Below, piece after piece: positions 35,211-44,018 of a DNA stretch of 64,000 bases (its first letter is position 1; the number at the start of each line of letters is the position of its first letter). The translations under genes were made by a program, and so were the position numbers. The notes under the pieces are model-generated. The model searched no databases and was not told the DNA's origin. It saw only the letters and a list, made by a program, of their open reading frames with translations. Source of the DNA: VAZQ01 sp963753575 (GTDB taxonomy: Bacteria; Pseudomonadota; Alphaproteobacteria; Rhizobiales; Xanthobacteraceae); NCBI GenBank assembly GCA_963753575.1, contig CAVWCR010000003.1, forward strand, positions 2,356,001 through 2,420,000, in the 5' to 3' direction.

Positions 35211-35249
35211 GCCATAATCCGGGCGCGATTGCTCGCAAAACGGGCTGCC

Positions 35250-35412
35250 AGTGCCCCGTTTCCGAAGTTCGTGAGCCGTTGCAGCTACCTCTGACACGAA
35301 CTTCGGAAACCAAGGGGCACTGGAAACTCTATGATTCTAGTGCCGCTTTTCGATTTGAAGTTCCTGACTGAGATTGCTGCAGGTGGTGCAGGAACTTCAA
35401 ATCGGCGGCACT
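35250..35412. repeat. Double-hairpin repeat element, copy B
   Basis: 163 bases, collinear with copy A at 32338. Hairpin 1 (35250-35321) pairs AGTGCCCCGTTTCCGAAGTT with the ACGAACTTCGGAAAC..GGGGCACT arm. The spacer holds AACTCTATGATTCT, as in copy A. Hairpin 2 (35339-35412) pairs AGTGCCGCTTTTCGA..TGAAGTTCCT with AGGAACTTCAAATCGGCGGC and ACT. The stems are conserved while the loops drift. It fills the gap between the Bug gene and uvrD. Confidence 0.85.
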
Positions 35413-35456
35413 AAATGCCATCTTACCCGCGAGAGATTCGCGGAAGGTCTTAGAGT

Positions 35457-37997
35457 TTGGCTGAGCCTTTGCATCAGAGGTCCGGACAGCCGGGCGGGAT
35501 TGCGGCGCGCGCGCAGGCCAATATCGGCGCGCCCTATCTGCGCGACCTCAACCCGGAGCAGCGCGAAGCGGTGGTGACGCTCGACGGCCCGGTGCTGGTG
35601 CTCGCCGGCGCCGGAACCGGCAAGACGCGCGTGCTGACGACCCGCATCGCCCACATCCTGGCGACCGGTCGGGCGCGACCGGGCGAGATCCTCGCCGTCA
35701 CCTTCACCAACAAGGCGGCACGCGAAATGAAGGTGCGGGTCGGCACCATGGTGGGCGGCGTAGTCGAGGGCATGCCCTGGCTGGGCACCTTCCACTCGAT
35801 CGGCGTGAAGATCCTGCGCCGGCACGCGGAGATGGTGGGGCTCAAGCCCGACTTCACGATCCTTGATGTCGACGATCAGATCCGGCTGCTCAAGCAGCTG
35901 TTGCAAGCCGAAGGCATCGACGAGAAGCGCTGGCCGGGGCGCGTGCTCGCACAGCTCATCGACGGCTGGAAGAACCGCGGCCTGTCGCCCGACCAGGTGC
36001 CCAATGGCGAGGCCGCAAGCTTCGCGGGCGGCCGCGGCAAGAAGCTCTACACCGCCTACCAGGAGCGGCTCAAAACCCTCAACGCGGTCGACTTCGGCGA
36101 TCTCCTGATCGAGTGCATCCGGCTATTCCGCGAGCAGCCCGAGGTGCTGCGCGGCTTCCAGCACCGGTTCAAGTACATCCTGGTCGACGAATATCAGGAC
36201 ACCAACGTAGCGCAGTATCTGTGGCTGCGGCTGTTGGGGCAGAGCACGGCCGCGCCTGGGCCAGCGGGCGCGGCCACTCCTCTCCTCCCTCAAGGCGAAG
36301 AGATGGAGCACGCCGAGTCCGCGACTCCATCGGCGGCGATCCCACGCCCGCCCAGGAACATCTGCTGCGTCGGCGACGACGACCAGTCGATCTACGGCTG
36401 GCGCGGCGCCGAGGTCGACAACATCCTGCGCTTCGACCACGACTTCCCGGGCGCCACGGTGATCCGGCTCGAGCGCAACTATCGCAGCACCGCGCACATC
36501 CTGGCCGCCGCCTCGCACCTGATCGCGCACAACCAGGGCCGGCTCGGCAAGACGCTGCGTACCGACGACGAGCCGGGCGAGAAGGTGAAGGTCACCGGCT
36601 CCTGGGACTCGGAGGAAGAGGCGCGCGCGATCGGCGAAGAGATCGAGGCGCTGCAACGCCAGGGCCACTCGCTCGACGAGATCGCCATTCTGGTGCGCGC
36701 CTCGTTCCAGATGCGCGAGTTCGAGGATCGCTTCGTCACGCTTGGGCTGCCCTATCGGGTGATCGGGGGCCCGCGCTTCTACGAGCGTATGGAGATCCGC
36801 GATGCGCTCGCCTATCTGCGGCTGGTGAACCAGCCGGCCGACGATCTTGCGTTTGAGCGCATCGTCAATGTGCCCAAGCGCGGGCTCGGCGACGCCACCG
36901 TCAAGCTGCTGCACGACTACGCGCGCAAGCGCCGCCTTCCGCTCCTGGAAGCGACGCGCGCGGCGGTCGCGACCGACGAGCTCAAGCCCAAGCCGCGCGG
37001 CGCGCTGCGCGACCTCGTCGCCGCCTTCGACCGATGGCGCGCGCAGAAGGACCAGATCCCGCATACGGAATTGGCCGAGATCGTGCTTGATGAGTCCGGC
37101 TACACCGACATGTGGCAGAAGGACCGCTCTGCGGACGCAGCCGGGCGGCTGGAGAACCTGAAAGAGCTCGTGCGCTCGATGGAGGAGTTCGAAAACCTGC
37201 AGGGCTTCCTCGAGCACATCTCGCTGGTGATGGACGCCGACGGCGGCGCCGAGGCCGAGGCGGTCTCGATCATGACCTTGCATTCCGCCAAGGGACTCGA
37301 ATTCGACACCGTGTTCCTGCCCGGCTGGGAGGAAGGCCTGTTCCCACATCAGCGCGCGCTCGACGACCAGGGCCGCGCCGGCCTCGAAGAAGAGCGCCGC
37401 CTCGCCCATGTCGGCATCACGCGCGCGCGCCGGCGCGCCTACATCTATTTCGCCTCCAACCGGCGCACGCACGGGCTATGGACGACCAACCTGCCCTCGC
37501 GCTTCCTCGACGAGTTGCCCGAGGCGCATGTCGAGGTGACCGAAGCCAAGGGCAGCTTCGGGAGCATGGGCGGCGGCAACTACGGCGGCTCGCGCTTCGA
37601 CGACATGACGCATTTCGGCTCGAGCTACCGCACGCCCGGCTGGCAGCGCGCACAGAAGCGCACCACCGGCCCGAGCGGCTTCGAGGACGAGAGCCAGGAT
37701 TACGACAACGAGCCGCGCGACGACGCGACGGCCAACTCCTCACCCGCACGCGACAAGGCCAGCGTCGAACGCATGAGCGGCTTTGCCCGCACCCGCCGCT
37801 CCGGCCCGCTCACCATCGAGGGCGAGCTGGTCGCCAAGTCGACCGGCACGGCATCCGACTTTTCAGTCGGCGATCGCGTCTTCCACCAGAAGTTCGGCAA
37901 CGGCAACGTGATCGTGGTCGACGGCAACAAGCTGACGATCCAGTTCGACAAGGCCGGCGAGAAGAAGGTGGTGGACAGCTTCGTGCGGAGGCTGTGA
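35457..37997 (+). CDS. uvrD: UvrD/PcrA-type ATP-dependent DNA helicase
   Basis: 846 residues. Superfamily 1A motifs in order: Q-motif LNPEQREAV, Walker A LAGAGTGKTRVLTTR (about residue 50), LAVTFTNKAAREM, TFHSIGVKILRRH, Walker B ILVDEYQDTN, motif III CCVGDDDQSIYGWRGAEV, motif IV IRLERNYRS, motif V MTLHSAKGLEFDTVFLPGWE and motif VI RRLAHVGITRARRRAYI. The C-terminal KFGNGNVIVVDGNKLTIQFD is the usual UvrD/PcrA end. It unwinds DNA in nucleotide-excision and mismatch repair. A low-complexity insert of about 37 residues separates motifs II and III (see findings). Start TTG at 35457 has GGAAGG 9 bases upstream; it is less certain than the rest. Confidence 0.93.
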   Translation: MAEPLHQRSGQPGGIAARAQANIGAPYLRDLNPEQREAVVTLDGPVLVLAGAGTGKTRVLTTRIAHILATGRARPGEILAVTFTNKAAREMKVRVGTMVGGVVEGMPWLGTFHSIGVKILRRHAEMVGLKPDFTILDVDDQIRLLKQLLQAEGIDEKRWPGRVLAQLIDGWKNRGLSPDQVPNGEAASFAGGRGKKLYTAYQERLKTLNAVDFGDLLIECIRLFREQPEVLRGFQHRFKYILVDEYQDTNVAQYLWLRLLGQSTAAPGPAGAATPLLPQGEEMEHAESATPSAAIPRPPRNICCVGDDDQSIYGWRGAEVDNILRFDHDFPGATVIRLERNYRSTAHILAAASHLIAHNQGRLGKTLRTDDEPGEKVKVTGSWDSEEEARAIGEEIEALQRQGHSLDEIAILVRASFQMREFEDRFVTLGLPYRVIGGPRFYERMEIRDALAYLRLVNQPADDLAFERIVNVPKRGLGDATVKLLHDYARKRRLPLLEATRAAVATDELKPKPRGALRDLVAAFDRWRAQKDQIPHTELAEIVLDESGYTDMWQKDRSADAAGRLENLKELVRSMEEFENLQGFLEHISLVMDADGGAEAEAVSIMTLHSAKGLEFDTVFLPGWEEGLFPHQRALDDQGRAGLEEERRLAHVGITRARRRAYIYFASNRRTHGLWTTNLPSRFLDELPEAHVEVTEAKGSFGSMGGGNYGGSRFDDMTHFGSSYRTPGWQRAQKRTTGPSGFEDESQDYDNEPRDDATANSSPARDKASVERMSGFARTRRSGPLTIEGELVAKSTGTASDFSVGDRVFHQKFGNGNVIVVDGNKLTIQFDKAGEKKVVDSFVRRL

Positions 37998-38024
37998 GAG
38001 GTTCTCTGGCCGCCTTGACTACCC

Positions 38025-38040
38025 ATGGTTAAATCACCAT
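38025..38040. promoter_or_regulatory. Palindrome upstream of higB, candidate antitoxin operator
   Basis: ATGGT-TAAATC-ACCAT lies 10-25 bases ahead of the toxin start, in the gap after uvrD. HigA-type antitoxins usually repress their own operon by binding such short inverted repeats. The assignment rests on position and symmetry only. Confidence 0.4.
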
Positions 38041-38049
38041 AATCTCGAT

Positions 38050-38454
38050 GTGCCGCTCGGTGATCCTGTCCCAAAGCCGTGCATCTTCGTGGGCGCGAGC
38101 CGGCGGGAGCTCAAGGCCCTGCCGGCGGAAGTCCGGGGCGAATTCGGGCATGCGCTCTACGAGGCGCAGTGCGGAGGTGAGCCGGTCTCGGCCAAGGCGC
38201 TCAAGGGCTTCGGCGGACGCGGCGTTCTTGAAATCGTCGAAGACTTCGACGGCTCTACGTATCGAGCCGTCTATACTGTGCGCTTCGTGGAAGCTGTGTA
38301 TGTGCTTCGCGTGTTCCAAAAGAAGTCCAAGAAGGGGATCGCAACGCCGAAAACGGAAATCGAACTGATCAAGTCTCGATTGCGTGTCGCGGAAACAGAT
38401 TGGCACGAGCGCTTCAAACCAAGAAAGCAGGAGCCGGGAAAGCAGGAGCCATGA
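38050..38454 (+). CDS. higB: Type II toxin, RelE/HigB superfamily (Gp49-like)
   Basis: 134 residues. It matches the Gp49-like (DUF891) branch of RelE/ParE: KPCIFVGASRRELKALPAEV, the ALKGFGGRGVLEIVEDFDGS strand, YRAVYTVRFVEAVYVLRVFQ and KKSKKGIATPKTEIELI. Members usually cleave mRNA on the ribosome. Start is taken as GTG 38050; an ATG at 38048 is in another frame. It precedes its antitoxin and overlaps it by 4 bases (ATGA), the toxin-first order typical of higBA. The C-terminus KQEPGKQEP is a short repeat. Confidence 0.88.
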   Translation: MPLGDPVPKPCIFVGASRRELKALPAEVRGEFGHALYEAQCGGEPVSAKALKGFGGRGVLEIVEDFDGSTYRAVYTVRFVEAVYVLRVFQKKSKKGIATPKTEIELIKSRLRVAETDWHERFKPRKQEPGKQEP

Positions 38455-38792
38455 CAAGAAAACCTCGCATCAAAGTCGAAGTCGGCAGCGGCAACATTTT
38501 CGCCGACCTGGGCCTGCCCGATGCCGAAGACATGCTGTTGAAATCACAGATCGTCGTGCAACTGCACCGACTTATTAAGGAGGCTCAGCTCACTCAAACG
38601 GAAGCGGCAAAACGGATCGGCATCGGTCAGCCCGACCTGTCAAATGTTCTGCGAGGACGTTTTCGCGGATATTCGACAGAGCGGCTTATGCGCATGCTTA
38701 CGGCTTTTGATCAAGATATCGAGATCACAATGCGTCCGCGCCGCAAGAAATCAGGGCAGGCGGGCCGAATCAGGTTTGTTGCGGCCGCATAA
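38451..38792 (+). CDS. higA: HigA-type XRE-family antitoxin
   Basis: 113 residues from ATG 38451, overlapping the toxin stop. It has a helix-turn-helix of the HTH_37/HigA2 kind: LIKEAQLTQTEAAKRIGIGQ followed by PDLSNVLRGRFRGYSTERLM and AFDQDIEITMRPRRKKSG. It should neutralise the toxin and repress the operon. Confidence 0.9.
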   Translation: MTRKPRIKVEVGSGNIFADLGLPDAEDMLLKSQIVVQLHRLIKEAQLTQTEAAKRIGIGQPDLSNVLRGRFRGYSTERLMRMLTAFDQDIEITMRPRRKKSGQAGRIRFVAAA

Positions 38793-38877
38793 CAAGGGCG
38801 TTGCTGCACATGCGCTAGGCAAGGAGGCAGCCAAGCGTTGGCTGCAGAGCAGCCCTCCCATATACCTCACCTTTCCA

Positions 38878-39366
38878 ATGCCCACCCCCATCCTCCTCTT
38901 CGTCGACGCTGACGCCTGCCCAGTAAAGCAGGAGATCTATCGCGTGGCCGAGCGCTTCGTGCGGCGCGGCACGGCGCTCAAGGTCATCGTGGTCTCGAAC
39001 AGCCCGATCGCGGTGCCGCGCGATGATTTCGTCGAGCGCGTGGTGGTGGGCGCCGGCATGGACGAGGCCGACAATTACATCGCCGAGCGTGCCGGGCCGG
39101 GCAGCGTCGTGGTGACGGCGGACGTGCCACTCGCCGCGCGCGCCGTGAAGGCCGGCGCCGAGACCCTCGCGCCCAACGGCAAGTCGTTCACCGACGATGC
39201 CATCGGCATGACGCTCGCCACCCGCAACCTGATGAGCGACCTGCGCAGCGCCGGCGCCGTCACGGGCGGCCCCAAGCCGTTCGCACCCGGCGATCGCTCG
39301 CGCTTTCTCTCGGCGCTTGATGCAGCGCTGATGCGGCTCACGCGCGCGGGGTTCGGCATGGCCTGA
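38878..39366 (+). CDS. YaiI/YqxD family (DUF188) protein
   Basis: 162 residues from ATG 38878; the frame is open further upstream but overlaps higA. Family features are ILLFVDADACPVKQEIYRVA, a PIN-like acidic start, then VVVTADVPLAARAVKAG and KSFTDDAIGMTLATRNLM. The fold resembles PIN nucleases, but no activity is established for the family. No clear Shine-Dalgarno sequence is seen. Confidence 0.88.
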   Translation: MPTPILLFVDADACPVKQEIYRVAERFVRRGTALKVIVVSNSPIAVPRDDFVERVVVGAGMDEADNYIAERAGPGSVVVTADVPLAARAVKAGAETLAPNGKSFTDDAIGMTLATRNLMSDLRSAGAVTGGPKPFAPGDRSRFLSALDAALMRLTRAGFGMA

Positions 39367-39475
39367 CGGGATGAGCGGCGGTGACGGCGAAGGTGCCGCA
39401 CGTCCCGCCATTGCGCCCGGCAAGCCGGAGCGGCTATGGGATCAGTGTCGCCGCGCGGTTCACAAGGGGAGCACC

Positions 39476-39901
39476 ATGCCGATCAGCCAGAAGATCAAGG
39501 ACCTCGTCTACAACGCCTGGACCGACGGCGCGCCGTGCCTGCTGGCGACGCAGGGACCGAACGGCCCCAACATCTCGCCCAAGGGCTCGATGCTGGTCTA
39601 TGACGACGAGCACCTCGCCTATTGGGAGCGCTCCAAGCGCCAAGCGCTGGAGAACCTCGGCCATGATCGGCGCGTGGTGGTCATGTACGCCAACTTCAAG
39701 GCGCAGCGCGACGGCGTGCTCGAGTTGGGCTTCCTGCGCTTCTACGGCACTGCCGAGCTCCATGAGTTAGGCCCGCTGCGCGAGGCGATCTTCCAGCGCC
39801 TCACCAAGCGCGAGCAGGAGCACGACGGCGCCGACAAGGGCATCGGCGTGCTGATCAAGATCGAGCGTGCGGCCGATGTGCGCGGCAAGCCCCTGCCTTG
39901 A
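39476..39901 (+). CDS. Pyridoxamine 5'-phosphate oxidase family protein
   Basis: 141 residues from ATG 39476, with AAGGGGAG upstream. It has a split-barrel flavin-binding fold: DGAPCLLATQGPNGPNISPK, LAYWERSKRQALENL and VVVMYANFKAQRDGVLELGF. It is shorter than true PdxH (about 210 residues), so it is a PNPOx-like FMN- or F420-binding protein of unknown substrate. It stands alone, 109 bases after the DUF188 gene. Confidence 0.85.
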   Translation: MPISQKIKDLVYNAWTDGAPCLLATQGPNGPNISPKGSMLVYDDEHLAYWERSKRQALENLGHDRRVVVMYANFKAQRDGVLELGFLRFYGTAELHELGPLREAIFQRLTKREQEHDGADKGIGVLIKIERAADVRGKPLP

Positions 39902-40077
39902 GCGCAAAGCTGGGCTTCATCGCAAGCGTGGTTGCCAGAACCCCAAAACGCCAAAGTTGCCACAAATCCGCTCCACGCTGACACGCGACGGCATTAGCTG
40001 CATCCACGGCGGGCGATGCCGCGTATGCCGGATATCGTTAGGATTTCCGATATCGTCAGATGTCAGGAGTTGCGGTC

Positions 40078-40680
40078 ATGCCCCGCGTCATCCTCGCTTC
40101 CATCGTGGCGGCGACGCTCTCGGTCGCGTCGCAACCGGCCAACGCCCGGATCCTCATCACCGTCGACAAGTCGGTGCAGCAGATGACGGTCGAGGTCGAC
40201 GGCGTGACGCGCTGGCAATGGCCGGTGTCGACCGGACGACGCGGCTACGCGACCCCGAGTGGAACTTTCACGGCGTTCCGCATGGAGAAGAGTCACTTCT
40301 CCAAGGAGTTCGACGACGCGCCGATGCCCAATTCGATCTTCTTCACCAAGCGCGGCCACGCCATCCATGGAAGCTACGACCGGCGGCTCGGCGCCGCCGT
40401 CTCGCACGGCTGCGTGCGGCTGAGCCCGGTGAACGCAGCCAAGCTCTACGCCCTGGTCGCGCAGCGCGGCGTCACTACCGCCACCGTTATGGTCACCGGC
40501 GGCGCTCCCTTGGTGGCGCGGCCTGAAGTACCGCCCGAGCAGGCGGATGAGCCGACCTATCAGGAACCGCCGGTCTTTCGCGGCTTTCCCGGATGGCAGC
40601 CCTGGCCGGGCTATGAGCGGCGCAACGACGATCCTTATCGGCGCGGCGGCTACGGCGGATCGCCTTACCAGCGCTGGTAG
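40078..40680 (+). CDS. L,D-transpeptidase (YkuD domain)
   Basis: 200 residues from ATG 40078, with AGGAG 8 bases upstream; an ATG at 40060 lacks a site. Signal peptide VILASIVAATLSVASQPANA. The YkuD domain carries HAIHGSYDRRLGAAVSHGCV, i.e. the catalytic HGx(n)SHGC pattern, after TGRRGYATPSGTFTAFRMEK. It would form 3-3 cross-links or attach proteins to peptidoglycan in the periplasm. The C-terminal 45 residues are Pro/Tyr/Arg/Gly-rich (GYERRNDDPYRRGGYGGSPY), a tail common in Rhizobiales homologues. Confidence 0.92.
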   Translation: MPRVILASIVAATLSVASQPANARILITVDKSVQQMTVEVDGVTRWQWPVSTGRRGYATPSGTFTAFRMEKSHFSKEFDDAPMPNSIFFTKRGHAIHGSYDRRLGAAVSHGCVRLSPVNAAKLYALVAQRGVTTATVMVTGGAPLVARPEVPPEQADEPTYQEPPVFRGFPGWQPWPGYERRNDDPYRRGGYGGSPYQRW

Positions 40681-40750
40681 AAGCCCAAATAGCCCGCGGC
40701 CGCCCTTGCCCCGCGGAGCAATGACGGCCGCCGATCCCTGTCGGAAATGA

Positions 40751-41143
40751 TCACGCCTTCTTGAGGCTCGCCGGCACGGTGCCGCCGCCTTCCGCGAGCT
40801 TCTCCATCACCTGCTTGTGCAGCCAGACGTTCATCTGCGCCGAGCCGTCGAGCGCGCCGGTGTAACCGAGTTCCTGCGCCAATTGCTTGCGCGCCGTGAG
40901 GCTGCTATCGAGCTTGAGCAGCTTCATGAGATCGACAATCAACTCTTCCCAGTTGAGATCCTCGTCCAACTCATCCGCGAGCTTTTCGATCACCTCGTTG
41001 ACTTCATCGATCGTCATCGGCTTGGCGCTCCCGGCGGGAGCGCTGCCGCCGGCCGGGGCACTCCCACCAGCAGGCGCCGCCGATCCGGCGGCTGCAGGCT
41101 TGCTCCCAAAGATCGCAGATACAATGCTGCCGAATATGCTCAC
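40751..41143 (-). CDS. DUF3597 family protein
   Basis: 130 residues. N-terminal FGSIVSAIFGSKPAA, then an Ala/Gly/Pro-rich low-complexity linker with the repeat APAGGS, then the conserved DUF3597 domain (TIDEVNEVIEKLADELDEDL, WEELIVDLMKLLKLDSSLTA, KQLAQELGYTGALDGSAQMN, VWLHKQVMEKLAEGG). It is helical and acidic, with a LysM-adjacent fold reported for some members. Function unknown. It diverges from the GlsB-like gene. Confidence 0.85.
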   Translation of the reverse strand: MSIFGSIVSAIFGSKPAAAGSAAPAGGSAPAGGSAPAGSAKPMTIDEVNEVIEKLADELDEDLNWEELIVDLMKLLKLDSSLTARKQLAQELGYTGALDGSAQMNVWLHKQVMEKLAEGGGTVPASLKKA

Positions 41144-41406
41144 GAGATCCTTCTCCTCTGATGGGTGAGAGTAAGTTGTATAGGCATCGCTTACCCCCGC
41201 GGTATGTCAATTGTTCCCGCCGCTCTGCGCGGGAAGCATGACCGCGCGCGTATGCACAATTGCCGAGTTCCACTTGCAGCAGAGCTGCTCTACCGAACTA
41301 CCCCTCGGGAAGACATGAATCCCACCTTGCATGTACTGTGCGTCATCAAGCTTGGATACGATGCGCTCAGGCGAGCGCGTCCACCACGCCGTGGAGAAAA
41401 GAGATC

Positions 41407-41709
41407 ATGTCCAGCATCATTTGGATCATCGTCGTCGGCTTTATCGCTGGCATCATTGCACGCTTCCTGTCGCGCGGTCCCAACAACCCCGCCGGCTTCA
41501 TCCTCACCACTGCGCTCGGCATTGCGGGCGCATTCGTGGCGACCTTCATCGGCCAGACCATCGGCTGGTACCGCGCAGACCAGGGCGCAGGCTTCATCGC
41601 CGCGACGCTCGGAGCCCTGATCGTGCTGTTCATCTGGAACCGGTTGGTGGCATCCGGCACTCTGCGCGATCACGGCGTGCCCTACGATCCCAACGCGCCG
41701 AGGCGATAG
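41407..41709 (+). CDS. GlsB/YeaQ/YmgE family small membrane protein
   Basis: 100 residues from ATG 41407. Three hydrophobic segments: SIIWIIVVGFIAGIIARFLS, GFILTTALGIAGAFVATFIG and GFIAATLGALIVLFIWNRLV. It matches the transglycosylase-associated (stress-induced) membrane protein family, with the glycine spacing GIAGAFVA. Often linked to general stress response regulons; its role is not known. Confidence 0.88.
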   Translation: MSSIIWIIVVGFIAGIIARFLSRGPNNPAGFILTTALGIAGAFVATFIGQTIGWYRADQGAGFIAATLGALIVLFIWNRLVASGTLRDHGVPYDPNAPRR

Positions 41710-41862
41710 CCGGCCGCGCTCGATCGAGGCTCCTCGCAGCAGCCTGGGCGCTACGTCCGCCGTGAAAGCGACCGGCAATCGTCTTACACATCCCATGCTT
41801 GCACGCCGGCTGGGGCTTCGCGCGCGGACGCGTTTGACCTACCATTGGCCGGGAGGTGATTC

Positions 41863-42327
41863 ATGGTCTCGCGCAGCAAGGACACGACCGGCTCGACACT
41901 CGCCTCCGAGCGCGAGAAGGACTTCTATTCGTGGCTCATGCAGCAGGCTCGCCTGGTGCGTGACGGCCGCTTTGAGGCCGTCGATCGCGAAAAGCTGGCC
42001 TCGGAAATCGAGGCGCTTGCGGAGGAACAATTCAACAAGCTCGAAGGCGCGCTGCATGGGCTGCTGATGCATCTCCTCAAATGGGATCATCAGGCCATCC
42101 GGCGCTCGCGCGGCCGCAGTCAGTCGATCCAGTCGCAGCGCCTCGAAGTCGTCGAGCTGCTGGCGCGCAACCCCGGCCTCAAGGCCCGCATCGCGGATGC
42201 GCTCGCGCACAGCTTCCGCCGGGCGCGCGCCGACGTCGCGCAGGAAACCGCCCTTGACGAGGGCTCGTTTCCCGCCAAGTGCCCATACGATTGGGATGAG
42301 ATCGCCGCACGCGAGTTTTCGGTCTGA
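41863..42327 (+). CDS. DUF29 family protein
   Basis: 154 residues. The pattern EREKDFYSWLMQQARLVRDG, LASEIEALAEEQFNKLEGAL, LLMHLLKWDHQAIRRSRGRS is diagnostic of DUF29, common in cyanobacteria and Rhizobiales. All-helical, soluble, function unknown. ATG follows GGGAGGTGATTC by a normal spacing. It converges on the flavoprotein gene with a 20-base gap. Confidence 0.88.
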   Translation: MVSRSKDTTGSTLASEREKDFYSWLMQQARLVRDGRFEAVDREKLASEIEALAEEQFNKLEGALHGLLMHLLKWDHQAIRRSRGRSQSIQSQRLEVVELLARNPGLKARIADALAHSFRRARADVAQETALDEGSFPAKCPYDWDEIAAREFSV

Positions 42328-42347
42328 TCGCTGACGGATTCCGGCGC

Positions 42348-43961
42348 CTACTCGGCCGCGGCGGCCCGATCCCACGGCAGGAGGGCGGCGGCCTCACGCC
42401 CGGCGATCCGGCCGGTGACGAAGCATTCCGCGACGTTGCCGCCGGACAGATAGAGATGGCCAAACGCGCTGCCCAGTTCGCCGGCGGCGTGGAGGCGCGG
42501 GATCGCCTGATCGGCCGTGTTCAGCACCTGCTGGCGCGCGTTGTGCACGGGACCGCCCTGCGTATTCGACACCGTCGGCCACACCTTGCCGACGATGAAC
42601 GGCGGCGTCGTGATCGGCATCATGGTTCCGGGCGGACGCCCGAAATCCTGGTCGTTTCCAGCCGCGCACAGCCCATTCCAGCGCTCGATCGTCGCTGAAA
42701 GCGTGCTGGCCTCGACGCCGATCAGCTGGGCCATGCCCTCCATCGTGTCGGCGCGCTCAAGGATGCCACACTCGACCTCCTTGAGATTGTCGTCGCTCCA
42801 GTCATACGCATAGTCCGGATCGTTGGAGCGCGGATCGCCGAGCGGATAGAGCTTGCGGCCGTTTTCGTCGGTGATCAGGAAAGAGGGAATGCGCGGATAG
42901 CTCATCGTCTCCGGATCGAACATCTCCATCGGCCGGTGCGAGGTGTCCTGCATGTAGGGCGGGCATTCGTTCATGTACCGCCGCCCGCGCTGGTCGACGA
43001 CGATCCACGCCATCTTGACCTTCATCTCGTCCTTGTAGAGCGGGTTCCAGTCCGGCAGCCGCTTGACCCGCAGCGCAAACGGAAAGTCGGGATCGGGATG
43101 GCGGAACGCGTAGGCGCCGTGGAACAGCCACATGTGCCAGAGCGCCGCCCCGCAGTCTTGCGCCATGCGGATGCCGTCGCCGGTGTTGCCGCGCGTCGCG
43201 GCGGTGAGTACCGGCTTGGTCTGCCAATACTGCACCTGCATCGACGGATCGCCCTCGAAGCCGCCGCAGGCGAGCACGACGCCGCGCCGTGCCTTGATCG
43301 TGCGTTCGCCGCGCGGCGATTGCACGACCACGCCGAGCACGCCCTCGTGCGGCGTTTGGACGAGCCGCAGCGCAGGGGTCGACAGCCGCACCGTGATGTC
43401 ACGCACCGCGACGTTCTGCTCCACCACCCGGAACAGCAGCGGACCCGGCGCGCCGGGACGCGCGCGCACGCGCGGGTAGATGGCGGCGCGATCGAAGTTG
43501 GGAACCTCGTCGATCTTGGTGTTGTAAAACGTCTGCCAGCCCGGGAACGGGTAGTTGCCGCCCTTGCGGCCGGGCAGGTCCGCGAGCGCGCCCGCGCCCT
43601 TCTGGTTGATCCTGGCGCCGACGCGTTCGGCCAGCGCGCCCACCTGCTCCTCGGCCACCGCCATGCCGTCCGCGAGCGCCCGCAGGACGTCGTCCGGCGT
43701 CGTCCCGGCGCTGCTCGCCTTGAGGTAGGCGAACGCATCCGACGCGTCAAACGCCGAACGTACCGCACCGCCCGAGAGGATCGAGATGCCGCCCGGAAAC
43801 GACATCTTCTCGATCAGCAGAACCTTGGCGCCGGCGTCGTGCGCTTCGATTGCCGCGATGGCGCCCGCAAACCCGTAGCCGACGACGACGACATCAAAGG
43901 TCTCATCAAAGGCCAACGATGTCGCGTGCCGTTCATGAACGGCGGCCGGCGTGACAGTCAT
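42348..43961 (-). CDS. FAD-dependent oxidoreductase of the fumarate reductase/tricarballylate dehydrogenase type
   Basis: 537 residues. The FAD_binding_2 dinucleotide motif is VVVGYGFAGAIAAIEAHDAG followed by KVLLIEKMSFPGGISILSGG. Later blocks are RGVVLACGGFEGD, NTGDGIRMAQDCGAALWHMW and the C-terminal AGELGSAFGHLYLSGGNVAE. The family oxidises or reduces C4/C6 carboxylates, steroids or related compounds with FAD. The Bug receptor gene lies 57 bases upstream on the same strand, so they probably form one operon for uptake and oxidation of an organic acid; the substrate is inference. Confidence 0.88.
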   Translation of the reverse strand: MTVTPAAVHERHATSLAFDETFDVVVVGYGFAGAIAAIEAHDAGAKVLLIEKMSFPGGISILSGGAVRSAFDASDAFAYLKASSAGTTPDDVLRALADGMAVAEEQVGALAERVGARINQKGAGALADLPGRKGGNYPFPGWQTFYNTKIDEVPNFDRAAIYPRVRARPGAPGPLLFRVVEQNVAVRDITVRLSTPALRLVQTPHEGVLGVVVQSPRGERTIKARRGVVLACGGFEGDPSMQVQYWQTKPVLTAATRGNTGDGIRMAQDCGAALWHMWLFHGAYAFRHPDPDFPFALRVKRLPDWNPLYKDEMKVKMAWIVVDQRGRRYMNECPPYMQDTSHRPMEMFDPETMSYPRIPSFLITDENGRKLYPLGDPRSNDPDYAYDWSDDNLKEVECGILERADTMEGMAQLIGVEASTLSATIERWNGLCAAGNDQDFGRPPGTMMPITTPPFIVGKVWPTVSNTQGGPVHNARQQVLNTADQAIPRLHAAGELGSAFGHLYLSGGNVAECFVTGRIAGREAAALLPWDRAAAAE

Positions 43962-44018
43962 GCTTCCCCCACACGCGATTATTCAAGTTTTGAACCTCGG
44001 CGCGGTTGCGTTGCGCCG

